A stretch of DNA of 64,000 nucleotides, from contig OX104112.1 of the NCBI GenBank assembly GCA_944474755.1, forward strand, positions 2,886,001-2,950,000. The letters run 5' to 3'. Of the stretch, positions 14,101 through 23,778 are shown piece by piece (the stretch's first letter is position 1; the number at the start of each line of letters is the position of its first letter). Position numbers and translations under genes: made by a program. Below the pieces are notes generated by a model that saw nothing but the letters and a program-made list of their open reading frames with translations, had not been told where the DNA came from and made no database searches. The stretch comes from Limnoperna fortunei (taxonomy: Eukaryota > Mollusca > Bivalvia > Mytilida > Modiolidae).

Positions 14101-15993
14101 AGCTTTACTGATGTTATACAGAAGCATTACGGCGACCAGCTTTACTGATGTTATACAGAAACATTACGGCGACCAGCTTTACTGATGTTATACAGATACA
14201 TTACGGCGACCAGCTTTACTGATGTTATACAGAAACATTACGGCGACCAGCTTTACTGATGTTATACAGATACATTACGGCGACCAGCTTTACTGATGTT
14301 ATACAGATACATTACGGCGACCAGCTTTACTGATGTTATACAGATACATTACGGCGACCAGCTTTACTGATGTTATACAGATACATTACGGCGACCAGCT
14401 TTACTGATGTAAGACAGATACATTACGGCGGCCAGCTTTACTGATGTTATACAGATACATTACGGCGACCAGCTTTACTGATGTTATACAGATACATTAC
14501 GGCGACCAGCTTTACTGATGTTATACAGATACATTACGGCGACCAGCTTTACTGATGTTATACAGATACATTACGGCGACCAGCTTTACTGATATTATAC
14601 AGATACATTACGGCGACCAGCTTTACTGATATTATACAGATACATTACGGCGACCAGCTTTACTGATGTTATACAGATACATTACGGCAACCAGCTTTAC
14701 TGATGTAAGACAGATACATTACGGCGGCCAGCTTTACTGATGTTATACAGATACATTACGGCGACCAGCTTTACTGATGTTATACAGATACATTACGGCG
14801 ACCAGCTTTACTGATGTTATACAGATACATTACGGCGACCAGCTTTACTGATGTTATACAGATACATTACGGCGACCAGCTTTACTGATGTTATACAGAT
14901 ACATTACGGCGACCAGCTTTACTGATGTAAGACAGATACATTACGGCGGCCAGCTTTACTGATGTTATACAGATACATTACGGCGACCAGCTTTACTGAT
15001 GTTATACAGATACATTACGGCGACCAGCTTTACTGATGTTATACAGATATATTACGGCGACCAGCTTTACTGCTGTTATACAGATACATTACGGCGACCA
15101 GCTTTACTGATGTTATACAGATAAATTACGGCGACCAGCTTTACTGATGTTATGCAGATACATTACGGCGACCAGCTTTACTGATATTATACAGATACAT
15201 TACGGCGACCAGCTTTACTGATATTATACAGATACATTACGGCGACCAGCTTTACTGATGTTATACAGATACATTACGGCGACCAGCTTTACTGTTGTAA
15301 GACAGATACATTACGGCGACCAGCTTTACTGATATTATACAGATACATTACGGCGACCAGCTTTACTGATGTTATACAGATACATTACGGCGACCAGCTT
15401 TACTGATGTAAGACAGATACATTACGGCGACCAGCTTTACTGATGTTATACAGATACATTACGGCGACCAGATTTACTGATGTTATACAGATACATTACG
15501 GCGACCAGCTTTACTGATGTTATACAGATACATTACGGCGACCAGCTTTACTGATGTTATACAGATACATTACGGCGACCAGCTTTACTGATGTTATACA
15601 GATACATTACGGCGACCAGCTTTACTGATGTTATACAGATACATTAAGACGACCAGCTTTACTGATGTTATACAGATACATTACAGCGACCAGCTTTACT
15701 GATGTTATACAGATGCATTGCGGCGACCAGCTTTACTGATGTTATACAGATACATTACGGCGACCAGCTTTACTGATGTTATACAGATACATTACGGCGA
15801 CCAGCTTTACTGATGATATACAGAAACATTACGGCGACCAGCTTTACTGATGTTATACAGATACATTACGGCGACCCGCTTTACTGATGTTATACAGATA
15901 CATTACGGCGACCAGCTTTACTGATGTTATACAGATACATTACGGCGACCAGCTTTAATGATGTTATACAGATACATTACGGCGACCAGCTTT
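8128..15993. repeat. 37-bp satellite array, left part, about 212 copies
   Basis: Units of 37 bp containing GGCGACCAGCTTTACTGATG and TTATACAGATACATTAC. Recurrent variants are GATGTAAGACAG, GATATTATAC, GGCGGCCAGC and TACGTCGACC. Because 37 is not a multiple of 3, each ORF runs through three frames of the unit and gives a 37-residue pseudo-period. Identical five-unit stretches start at 11117, 12447 and 13298; the last two are 851 bp apart, which is 23 units. The array stops at AGCTTT, where a CACTA-like element begins, and resumes at 23776. Confidence 0.97.
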
Positions 15994-17085
15994 CACTACT
16001 GGCTAAAAAAATGACTGTAATTACCAGTTGCAGTCGTTTTTCGTCTGTCACTGACTGAGATTGACTGCAAATGACTGCAAATATGTCAGTTAAAGACTGC
16101 AAACATTGTGTCAGACAATAATTTTTACTGTGACAATCATTTTATACCTGTCACAGACATATTTTGTCCGTCACAGACTTTTTTTCCGTTGGCGCAGTCA
16201 TTTTATGTCTGTTACAACGGCGTATCCGTTGTATAAGTCAAAAAATGTCTGTCGCAGTCATTTTTTCCGTCGACTCAGTCGAAAATCGTCTGTTACAACG
16301 GCGTTACCGTTGTATCAGTCAAAAAATGTCTGTCACAGACATTTTCTCCGTTGTATCAGACAAAATACGACTGTCACAACGCCTGGTAATTATTATTGTT
16401 AATTTATTAACTGCCGTCGATTAATATTTTTTATTTCACTTGTTTTATGAAAATTTTCGGAATTAAACAAAAAATATCTCTATTTGGAAATTACGATAAC
16501 ACATGTTATTTAAGTAGTAAGGTTAAAGATAAATGTATGATTAAATAAATCTGTTTCTAAAAAATGAAGACTGCTGAAAATGTTAGCATTTGTTCAGTCC
16601 TTTTTTATAATTATTACACTGAATTTATCAATGGTTTACTTACACATCTGGTGAAAATTAAAACCCGCATTAAAGCCATAACATCGATTGCATCGGAAAC
16701 ATTTGTACAATAATTTTTTTCTTAAAACACGGACAAAGTTTAAAAAAAACATATAATAAAATAGCCAATTTCTTTAATTATGGCGGAAACTGTTAGTATT
16801 TTATTTAGTACGGATACATACATTACATTGTGACATTTTAGTCGTTAATTTTTTCTGTCTTTCGATATTAAATATTAAATATTAAAAAAAACTAAAATAA
16901 TGTTTGTTTTCTAAGCTGCATCTACTGTCGTTTAAATGGATCTGGTAATTTAGTTACGACTATAAAATTGTACATGTACAATTTAAAGAATGATACATGT
17001 TGTTAATTAGGTTACAGGTAATCTCGCCTCGCCGCCTCGCTAATCAAAGATAATGTGTATAATACATTTTGCGACACGATCCGGT
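15994..17085. repeat. Left terminal inverted repeat of element 1
   Basis: The outer 480 bp (15994-16480) is closely inverted-complementary to 23330-23775. The inner part is more diverged but still pairs with 22705-22900: for example the GTTACAGGTAATC core at about 17012 matches GATTACCTGTAAC at about 22768, and ATGTTTGTTTTCT at about 16900 matches its complement at about 22880. Two overlapping ORFs here (16106-16424) are translations of the subterminal repeats and are not genes. Confidence 0.88.
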
Positions 17086-17152
17086 GTTTTTCCTCGACCA
17101 TATGCATGCAGAACAAGGGTTGATATTGTGTAATATAATAATGTAATAATAT

Positions 17153-17273
17153 AGGGTTGCATGAATATTGGGACATATTTCCCAAGCAAGTGTTACATTG
17201 CACGAGCTTGCGAGTGCAATATAGCATCTTGCGAGGGACAATATTTCCCAATTCTCATGCAATAACCCTTTTA
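17153..17273. repeat. Imperfect palindrome of about 120 bp
   Basis: The outer arms AGGGTTGCATGA...TTGGGA and TCCCAATTCTCATGCAATAACCCT pair imperfectly. An inner hairpin is formed by ATTGCAC and GTGCAAT around GAGCTTGCGA. It looks like a small foldback repeat inserted in the core of element 1. I could not define a target duplication. Confidence 0.6.
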
Positions 17274-17479
17274 TTATATAGTAAGAATTTTTTGGTGCTT
17301 TTAAGTGATTATTCATTATCTTTGCTATTTTGCAATATTTTACTAGGTCCAATATTATCATATTTTCACTTGGTCAATATTACAGATATATATTTTGATG
17401 TAGATGTAAATAAAATAAAAAACAGATTTTTTTTTGGTTTTTATTGGTTGCTCCTTATTGTTGTGAATATAAATTTAAG

Positions 17480-17593
17480 TCCTTCTTCCCTGACTCAATT
17501 CGGATCTGGAACTCTTTACCATCTGAGGTAGTCAAAGCTTCAACTGTCGACTACTTCAAGACCAGGCTCCAGTCCATCACCATCAGAGAGTAG
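17480..17593 (+). pseudogene. C-terminal scrap of a jockey/CR1-like LINE reverse transcriptase ORF
   Basis: An open stretch of 37 codons ending in TAG reads SFFPDSIRIWNSLP followed by a short VDYFKTRL-like tail. This is the typical last 40 residues of many CR1/jockey-type LINE ORF2 proteins and matches the end of the LINE just downstream (FFPSTIKLWNSQP). Everything upstream is missing, as expected for a severely 5'-truncated LINE insertion. The 3' UTR probably runs on to about 17710. Confidence 0.75.
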
Positions 17594-17716
17594 CCTATAC
17601 TGGTTGTTTTTATCTGCACACTGTAAATACTTCTTTTTTCATCACCTTTACATAGTTATACTTCCGCCACATGCGTTGGTACGAGTATCCAATGTATTTG
17701 GTATGTACCCGACACT

Positions 17717-17808
17717 GCATCCTCACAAGTCAGGGTTTCTATGTCCACTGTAAGTGTCCACGAAACGTGTACACATGTGGACACAGAAACCCTGACTTGT
17801 GAGGATGC
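17717..17808. repeat. Long hairpin between two LINE remnants
   Basis: Arms GCATCCTCACAAGTCAGGGT (17717 onward) and ACCCTGACTTGTGAGGATGC (ending 17808) are perfect complements, and pairing continues inward with one or two mismatches to about 30 bp. The loop holds a second small inverted pair (GTGTCCACG / CGTGTACAC). It lies exactly where the 3' region of one LINE gives way to the next. Confidence 0.8.
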
Positions 17809-19390
17809 CGACACGATCAAGAAGAAGAAATTCCTGCATGGAAACGAGCCACTTGTACACGATATTTAAATCCCGTTTACACTCGATTGTTTCCTATGTG
17901 GTCTACGAATTCTTTGATTTCCACACTGGAAATCAGCACATGTCACTCCCATCTATAAAAAGGTTCAAAATACAACCCGGAAAATTACAGGCCAATCTCT
18001 CTAACATGTATTTGCTGCAAAATTCTAGAACACTTCATTGTAAGTGCTATTATGGATCATGCTGATGAAAATAACATATTATATCCATTACAGCATGGTT
18101 TCCGGCAACACAGATCATGTGAAACCCAACTTTTAGAATTTTTTGATGACACTACGAAAAACCTAGAAAATTCCCAGCAAACAGATGTACTTATTATGGA
18201 TTTTAGTAAAGCTTTCGATAAAGTCAGCCACAACTTGGCTACACTAAAACTCTCTCACTATGGTATAAAAGGCTCTACAAACAGATGGATACAAAATTTT
18301 CTATTAAGCCGTACTCAAGCAGTTATTCTAGAAGGCATAACTTCCGACTATGTTGATGTACAGTCCGGAGTCCCTCAAGGCTCTGTCCTCGGTCCAAGCT
18401 TATTTCTATTTTACATTAATGACATACCTACAGGCTTAAAATCTACCATACGTCTCTTTGCTGACGACACAATAGCATACTTAGCAGTAAAATCCGAAAC
18501 AGACTGTGCAACATTACAAAATGACCTTAATAAACTTGGTGAATGGGAACAAAAATGGCGCATGGCCTTCCACCCCGACAAATGTAATGTCCTTTCCATC
18601 ACACGCAACAAAAAACCCATTAGAAACAACTATACATTACATGGCCATATACTAGAACATGTTGATAAAGCCAAATATCTAGGCATTACCATCCAATCAG
18701 ACCTCAAATGGACTAGTCACGTTAATAATATCACCAACAAAGCAACAAATACACTCAACTTTTTAAAAAGAAACATTTACATCAGCTCAATTAAGGTAAA
18801 AGAGCAGGCATATAAATCCCTAGTAAGACCATCACTAGAATATGTCTGCTCTGTATGGGATCCCTACACCAAAGAAGACATAGATAAAATAGAAATGGTA
18901 CAGAGAAGGGCGGCTAGGTTCGTGACACACCGCTATCACAATACATCAAGCGTCTCCAGTATGCTAAACCATCTTAACTGGAGAAGCCTAGCCCATAGAC
19001 GATCAGATATGAAACTAGTTATGTTATACAAAATAAACTACTCAGTAATCGCCATCAACAAAACAAACAGGCTTATACCACCACTTAGACAGTCTCGGAA
19101 CACACATTCACTCTCATTTCAAATCCCTCAATGTCGGATACAAGCAAGACAGCAGTCCTTCTTTCCGAGTACAATCAAACTTTGGAACAGCCAACCAGTC
19201 AGCATTGTGATGATTGACTCAGTTGAGTCGTTCAAAACTGCTGTCTCCAACTACACATACAGCTATTAGGTTTCCTTTTTTCATTGTAAATAGTTTTATC
19301 TTAAAGTTAAAAAAAAGAATCAAAAATAAAATTACTCACTCACACATGTTAAATGATACTAATTCATTATAAACTGTTACTAATTCACTA
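17800..19390 (+). mobile_element. 5'-truncated LINE (CR1/jockey-like) inside element 1
   Basis: This insertion carries the reverse transcriptase part of a LINE and a short A-rich 3' UTR (after 19270). It has no endonuclease domain. The first recognisable coding traces are WKSAHVTPIYKK at about 17930-17961 and, after a one-base frame change, NPENYRPISLTCICCK from about 17974. The 3' limit is an estimate from where the A-rich tail and short tail repeats end. Confidence 0.8.
18052..19269 (+). CDS. LINE reverse transcriptase, C-terminal part (405 codons)
   Basis: This open frame encodes most of the palm and thumb of a LINE RT. Motif A is IMDFSKAFDKVSH (D50 of the ORF), then SGVPQGSVLGP at 105-115 (motif B) and FADDT at 136-140, the catalytic YADD-type box. 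RRAARFVTHRY and LWNSQP near the end are typical of CR1/jockey-clade ORF2. The ATG at 18052 is internal to the original protein: the same frame is open back to 17959 and reads ENYRPISL (RT motif 1-2) before an in-frame TAA and a frameshift. It is therefore a 5'-truncated copy that cannot make a full ORF2, although all visible catalytic residues of this part are intact. It lies in the core of CACTA-like element 1 and has nothing to do with that element's own transposition. The clade call is from motif memory, not a search. Confidence 0.85.
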   Translation: MDHADENNILYPLQHGFRQHRSCETQLLEFFDDTTKNLENSQQTDVLIMDFSKAFDKVSHNLATLKLSHYGIKGSTNRWIQNFLLSRTQAVILEGITSDYVDVQSGVPQGSVLGPSLFLFYINDIPTGLKSTIRLFADDTIAYLAVKSETDCATLQNDLNKLGEWEQKWRMAFHPDKCNVLSITRNKKPIRNNYTLHGHILEHVDKAKYLGITIQSDLKWTSHVNNITNKATNTLNFLKRNIYISSIKVKEQAYKSLVRPSLEYVCSVWDPYTKEDIDKIEMVQRRAARFVTHRYHNTSSVSSMLNHLNWRSLAHRRSDMKLVMLYKINYSVIAINKTNRLIPPLRQSRNTHSLSFQIPQCRIQARQQSFFPSTIKLWNSQPVSIVMIDSVESFKTAVSNYTYSY

Positions 19391-19577
19391 AAATTGTACA
19401 TAGCATGCGCAGAGAACTGACAGTATCTTCATCATGTTGAAGTTGGTCAGAAGATGATAGAAGTAGAAGTAGAATTTTACTTTTATCGACAATCGAATTC
19501 ACTTCCATTTGTTCAGTTTCAAGCGGTTCTGCTAATTTTCCCCTCGAGAACAGATCACGTATGTCATTTTCTGCCAT
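19380..19577 (-). CDS. Candidate small ORF or first exon, unknown function (65 codons)
   Basis: The reading frame starts in a good context (AACATGG) and begins MAENDIRDLFSRGKLAEPLE. It is acidic at the N terminus, then has an LLLLLSSS run, and ends VN-stop. Upstream on the minus strand there is a TATA-like TTTATATTTTAC about 35 bp before the ATG. I do not recognise the protein. It could be a relic of an element 1 gene, part of the older sequence, or chance. It sits just beyond the tail of the LINE on the other strand. Confidence 0.3.
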   Translation of the reverse strand: MAENDIRDLFSRGKLAEPLETEQMEVNSIVDKSKILLLLLSSSDQLQHDEDTVSSLRMLCTILVN

Positions 19578-19801
19578 GTTTGCTTACCAAACTACAGTAA
19601 AATATAAAAGCTGATGTTCGGAACACAACTGTACTTTTCCCGGAAATTACATAAAAAGACCGAGATTCAGTGTAAAATATGAAAATATATTGCACTTTAT
19701 TCCTATAAGAAATACAATGGGGAAAAATTATTACTATATAATAAATACGTTTATAGTTATGGATGAATGGGTACTGTCTTCTAAAATACCTGTTCCTGCC
19801 C

Positions 19802-19820
19802 CTCCCCCCCCCCCCCCCCC
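19802..19820. repeat. Poly-C tract
   Basis: A run of about 18 C. It inflates an ORF (19690-19899) with a proline string that has no other support. Confidence 0.8.
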
Positions 19821-20454
19821 CGTGGTAAATTATGAACTCTTTACTTGTAAAGGTGTACTTTTCTTATTGTCAACTTTGACAAGCAATGGAGATCATTAAA
19901 ATTATTACAAAGAAATGCCCCGGAAAGACCCGATTACCTGTATAATATATATAGCATGCAACTGAATCGAGTGGGCCGTTTGCTTTTAGTCGTACAATAT
20001 TCTGTCTAGCACGAAACGTAATAAGCAAGAGAATTAAACTACACAGGGACTTTAGAATTACTAGCCCATCGGTATAGTTTAATAAGAAAATGAAATTATT
20101 ACTTCAAAATAATTTTAAAAATGTATTTTTGAAAAAGATGTACACGTTGTTGATACAATTATTTCTACTTGTAGTGGAGACCCTCTAGTTGTAGTGTTAG
20201 GGTTAGGGTTAGGACATCATACGGAAAGCCTGACCGCTGACCGTAGTGGGTAACGTGTTTGAAGATTGCCACTCCCCTAGCACGATAAAGCCCCTTTTGC
20301 AGATTTGAAAAAAGATTAGGCTCATTGTAGCTGCTACAAAAGGCTAAATTCTCCGCCCCTACACAAAACTTCATACTTTTCCAGTGGCAGTCTAAATTGT
20401 GTTATTGTGTCCCACCCCACCCCCCTTTTTCCGTTGATTAATTGTTTGTTTACT

Positions 20455-20515
20455 TAGTCTTGTCCTGAATATCGCTGAAATACTACTCGCTGGACGTAAA
20501 GCAAACATCCCATCA
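20455..20515 (+). mobile_element. SINE/LINE tail fragment
   Basis: CTGAATATCGCTGAAATACT followed by CTCGCTGGACGTAAAGCAAA is a diverged copy of the tail seen again at 49677-49738 (CTGGACGTTAAACAACAATC with an AATC run). This tail type is frequent in mollusc genomes. Only the tail is visible. Confidence 0.6.
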
Positions 20516-20694
20516 AACTATCTATTTCGGTAATAATTGGATATCGCATCGTTAAGTTTGAATTCTAACACATTATTTATGCGATTTCATTACCACACAT
20601 GGACTATTGTTTTATTAAAAACAAACCTTTAATATATTTGAAAGGTGTAAGTTTTCATATTTTAAAACACGCTTAATATGTATTGTTTTTTTGT

Positions 20695-20950
20695 TTTTGT
20701 TTGTTTGAATGGTGTTTTAACGCCACTTTGAGCAATTTTTCAGCAATTTCGTGGCGTCCAGTTTTTATTGGGGGAGGAAGCCGGATTACCCGGAGAGAAC
20801 CCCCGACCTGCGGTACGAAAACTGGCAATCCTTGTCAATTAAGATTGGAGTCGAGTACACCCTGCCTGCAGTGAGAATCGAACCCGCAATCTCAGTGTTG
20901 ACAGACCACGTGATCAATTGTAGACGAACTACCGAGGCCACCGAGGCCCC
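20695..20950 (-). mobile_element. tRNA-derived SINE (copy 1)
   Basis: Read on the minus strand it starts GGGGCCTCGGTGGCC, a tRNA-like head, and has the B-box GGTTCGATTCTC about 70 bp in. A core follows (AGGATTGCCAGTTTTCGTAC and TCCGGCTTCCTCCCCCAATA) and then a tail with GTGGCGTTAAAACACCATTC. The same core and head recur at 44910-45115 and 56960-57155. Two overlapping plus-strand ORFs here are translations of the SINE. Confidence 0.85.
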
Positions 20951-21341
20951 TTAAATATTTATTAAAGAAATTAAAAGACCGTGTGCACAATAATATACTT
21001 TAGTTTTTTTATTTCAGTTCTGAGTGTCGTTTTTTAAAATCTGAACTACAGAATTATTGTTAATTTTGTTAATTACAATAACCGAATACATTACAGGTCG
21101 TGTATATGTCTTTGAAGTGTATTTATTACTTGTGTACATATCCGCAGGGACAATGTTCGTGGTGTACTCGAACCAGTAAAAACTAAAAGAAGTCTGATTT
21201 TCAAATTCCTTTATTCAAATTTATAATGTTTTATTTCGTTTTATGATGTAAAAACCTTATACACTTCTCAATAGAATAAAGGAAAACCCTGCCATGCAAG
21301 CTGGAGAAACCATGTTTCAGTGTTACTAACTAGCTGAATAT

Positions 21342-21412
21342 GTATTGGCCCTTGTGTTGATTCTAGGTTGGACGTATATGTCCCGAGACCCGTAGGGTCC
21401 AGGGCCAATACG
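21342..21412. repeat. Short inverted repeat
   Basis: GTATTGGCCCT and AGGGCCAATAC are perfect 11-bp arms about 48 bp apart. The interior has a second imperfect pair (CCCGAGACCCG / GGGTCC). Role unknown. Confidence 0.55.
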
Positions 21413-21879
21413 ACTGACCGATAATCGATAAAAAGCCAATACAGACGCCAGTTCGTAATAATTTTAATTAAATAAAGTAAAAGTCGTTTCGCTAGCCTGT
21501 ATGAACAGTCCGTATGAATAGCCAATCTATCATACGCTGGAAGGAGTCACGAAATAGCTTACAGGTCCAGAAGATCGGAGGTGAGATAGTATCGGGTATT
21601 ACAACTTTCCGTATGGCCCTGCGGCTTGAACGATAAGAAAGTTATTAACCTTTTTATATTAGTACTGTGATCAAATATTAATCATCCCTTGATTAATAAA
21701 TTAGGGCCTATTTTACGTAACGGTATTTTGCGTGTTTTGACGATTTCTTGATGCTTTGCCATGCCCATGCGGTTGCATGCACGGCCCATCATAACAGAAC
21801 ATGTTAGGCAATCCATTACATGGAACGTCATGGGCACTGTTCCCATGTCTCCATTATTATTACTTTACATTATTATTTG

Positions 21880-22030
21880 TTATTAAAACCTGTATCTGTG
21901 GCATCTCATATTAACTGTATGATTAACCATGATTTGAAGATATTTCGTATTTTGTATCTGTATATTATATATATTTATCATTTGTAAATCTCTGATCAGA
22001 GGAAATAAAGATATGAATGAATGAATAAAT
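21880..22030 (+). mobile_element. Probable LINE 3' end with AATG-type tail
   Basis: An AT-rich 3' UTR-like stretch ends in a polyadenylation signal (GGAAATAAAGATATG) and an (AATG)n run, followed by degenerate GAACGAACG repeats. Short terminal microsatellites are typical of CR1/RTE-like LINE ends. No coding part is recognisable. Confidence 0.45.
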
Positions 22031-22704
22031 GAACGAACGATGCACGAACGTCGTACGAACGATAAATGCCCGATGTACGATTGATAACATCGTTAATTTA
22101 TGTTAGCACTCAAATTTGCAAATAAAATCGTACAACATTTGGGGAAAGCTTTTGCAAAGGAGACGATTTGTATATTTATTTTAAAAACCATAAACTTTAA
22201 CTGTGTGTTGCATAAAATTTCCGTTTTCTTTTTACTGAGACACCGAAACTGTCAAACACAGTTATATTTGTATATACTATATATTATACTTACAACTGCT
22301 CACTGGACATATATCGAATGATTTTTCTCGAATACATGTCAAATTTGTACGAAACGGCGCACTCGATTCAGTTTCATTCGATAAAGTGTGTGTCCGTTAT
22401 TTGTTCTGTGGCACTTTTCCATTCTATGTATGATTTTAGAGTCAATGTAGACAATTAAAAATAAACACCTTTAAAAATTTAATGTTTGTCTGTAGAACAA
22501 AATGGATTGAAGTTTACTTACAAGATAACCGTACAATCTATAACTGTAAATTTATTTGGTCCGTAGAAAAACCGCAAACTACTATTTTTTTTTTTTTATA
22601 GTATAGTTTTTAACAATTTTTTTTTTTATTTTGTAGTTTTAGAGATATTTGCATATTTATCTGCACGTGCCGATTTTAGTAACGTTAATTACCGGTCACC
22701 TGTG

Positions 22705-23775
22705 TATATGTTTTCACATGATGCAGCCCAATGTTTCATACACGTGAACTTTGATCAGTGAGGCGGGATTACCTGTAACATAATTAACCACATGTGTCCT
22801 TCTTTAAATCGGAAGCGCCCCGTGGACATCAACAGCTTTATAATGTTTACTGAATTACCTGATATTTTAAACAATAGAAAACAAACATGATTTGATTTTT
22901 TTTATTAAATATTGTATTTAAAATAGCTAAACATATTTATACTAACTATAACTGTAAAATATATTTCGACATAACTTAATAAATAAGCGATGTCATCATA
23001 TTTATACTTACTATAATTGTAAAATATATTTCGACATAACTTAATAAATAAGCGATGTCATCATATTTATACTAACTATAATTGTAAAATATATTTCGAC
23101 ATAACTTAATAAATAAGCGATGTCATCATATTTATGTTTAACTTTGTTTGCAGAAAATATTATTATTAAAATGTAGAAGATGATCAAATTTCCAATAGAT
23201 GTTTTTTGTTGAATTCCGAACATTTTCATAAAATAACTTGACATTTAGAAAATTAATCGACGGGTTAACAACAATACAAATAATAATTACCAGGCGTTAA
23301 ACATTTGTAATCGTAAAGTGTGCGAGAGATCAATTTCCAAATAGAGATTTTTTTGTTTAATTCCGAATATTTTCATAAAAGAAATTAAAATTTAAAATAT
23401 AAATCGGCCGCTGTTAATAAATTAACAATAATAATTACAAGGCGTTGTGACAGTCGTATTTTGTCTGATACAACGGAGAAAATGTCTGTGACAGACATTT
23501 TTTGACTGATACAACGGTAACGCCTTTGTAACAGACGATTTTCGACTGAGTCAACGGAAAAAATGACTGCGACAGACATTTTTTTACTGATACAACGGAT
23601 ACGCCGTTGTAACAGACATAAAATGACTGCGCCAACGGAAAAAAAGTCTGTGACGGACAAAATATGTCTGTGACAGGCATAAAATTTTTGCAGTCATTTG
23701 CAGTCAATCTCAGTCAGTGACAGACGAAAAACGACTGCAACTGGTAATTACAGTCATTTTTTTTAGCCAGTAGTG
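22705..23775. repeat. Right terminal inverted repeat of element 1
   Basis: Inverted partner of 15994-17085. The outer 440 bp is near-identical and the inner part diverged. It carries an extra insertion that the left arm lacks, a 65-bp unit in three copies (22932-23137). ORFs at 23385-23707 translate the subterminal motifs and are mirror images of those in the left arm. Confidence 0.88.
22932..23137. repeat. 65-bp tandem repeat, three copies, only in the right arm of element 1
   Basis: CATATTTATACTAACTATAA starts units at 22932, 22997, 23062 and a partial one at 23127, each containing ATATTTCGACATAACTTAAT and AAGCGATGTCAT. Spacing is exactly 65. The left arm lacks the expansion, so it arose after the two arms diverged. 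Confidence 0.9.
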
Positions 23776-23778
23776 TTT

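Larger units (their letters stand above)
15994..23775. mobile_element. CACTA/EnSpm-like DNA transposon (element 1), non-autonomous, inside the 37-bp satellite
   Basis: The 7782-bp element starts CACTACTGGCTAAAA and ends with the inverted complement ...TTTTAGCCAGTAGTG. TTT is duplicated on both sides (15991-15993 and 23776-23778), and one 37-bp satellite unit is split and reconstitutes exactly when the element and one TTT are removed. CACTA ends with a 3-bp TSD define the CACTA/EnSpm superfamily. The terminal repeats are about 1.05 kb. The outer 400 bp of each arm is dense in short CAGTC/GACTG and TCTGT/ACAGA motifs, as in the subterminal regions where CACTA transposases bind. The core (about 17090-22700) holds LINE and SINE fragments and no recognisable transposase. 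Confidence 0.9.

Noticed and set aside
16106..16424. Two overlapping ORFs at the left end of element 1, mirrored at 23385-23707
   Set aside because: They lie wholly within the inverted subterminal repeats and occur in both arms, so they reflect motif repetition.
17044..17531. Overlapping ORFs on both strands (79-124 codons)
   Set aside because: They cover a palindrome and AT-rich sequence; no motif, and frames do not extend into recognised domains.
20197..20213. TTAGGGTTAGGGTTAGG as an interstitial telomere
   Set aside because: Fewer than three copies, in AT-rich DNA; expected by chance in repeat-rich sequence.
20881..20950. A functional tRNA gene
   Set aside because: It has A- and B-box-like bases but cannot fold as a full cloverleaf by eye and continues into a SINE core.
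20683..20954. Two plus-strand ORFs of 63 and 67 codons
   Set aside because: Antisense translations of a tRNA-derived SINE.
15994..23775. Element 1 as a LINE or a virus-derived insertion because it contains an RT
   Set aside because: The RT belongs to a separate 5'-truncated LINE in the core; the outer ends and the 3-bp TSD are those of a DNA transposon.
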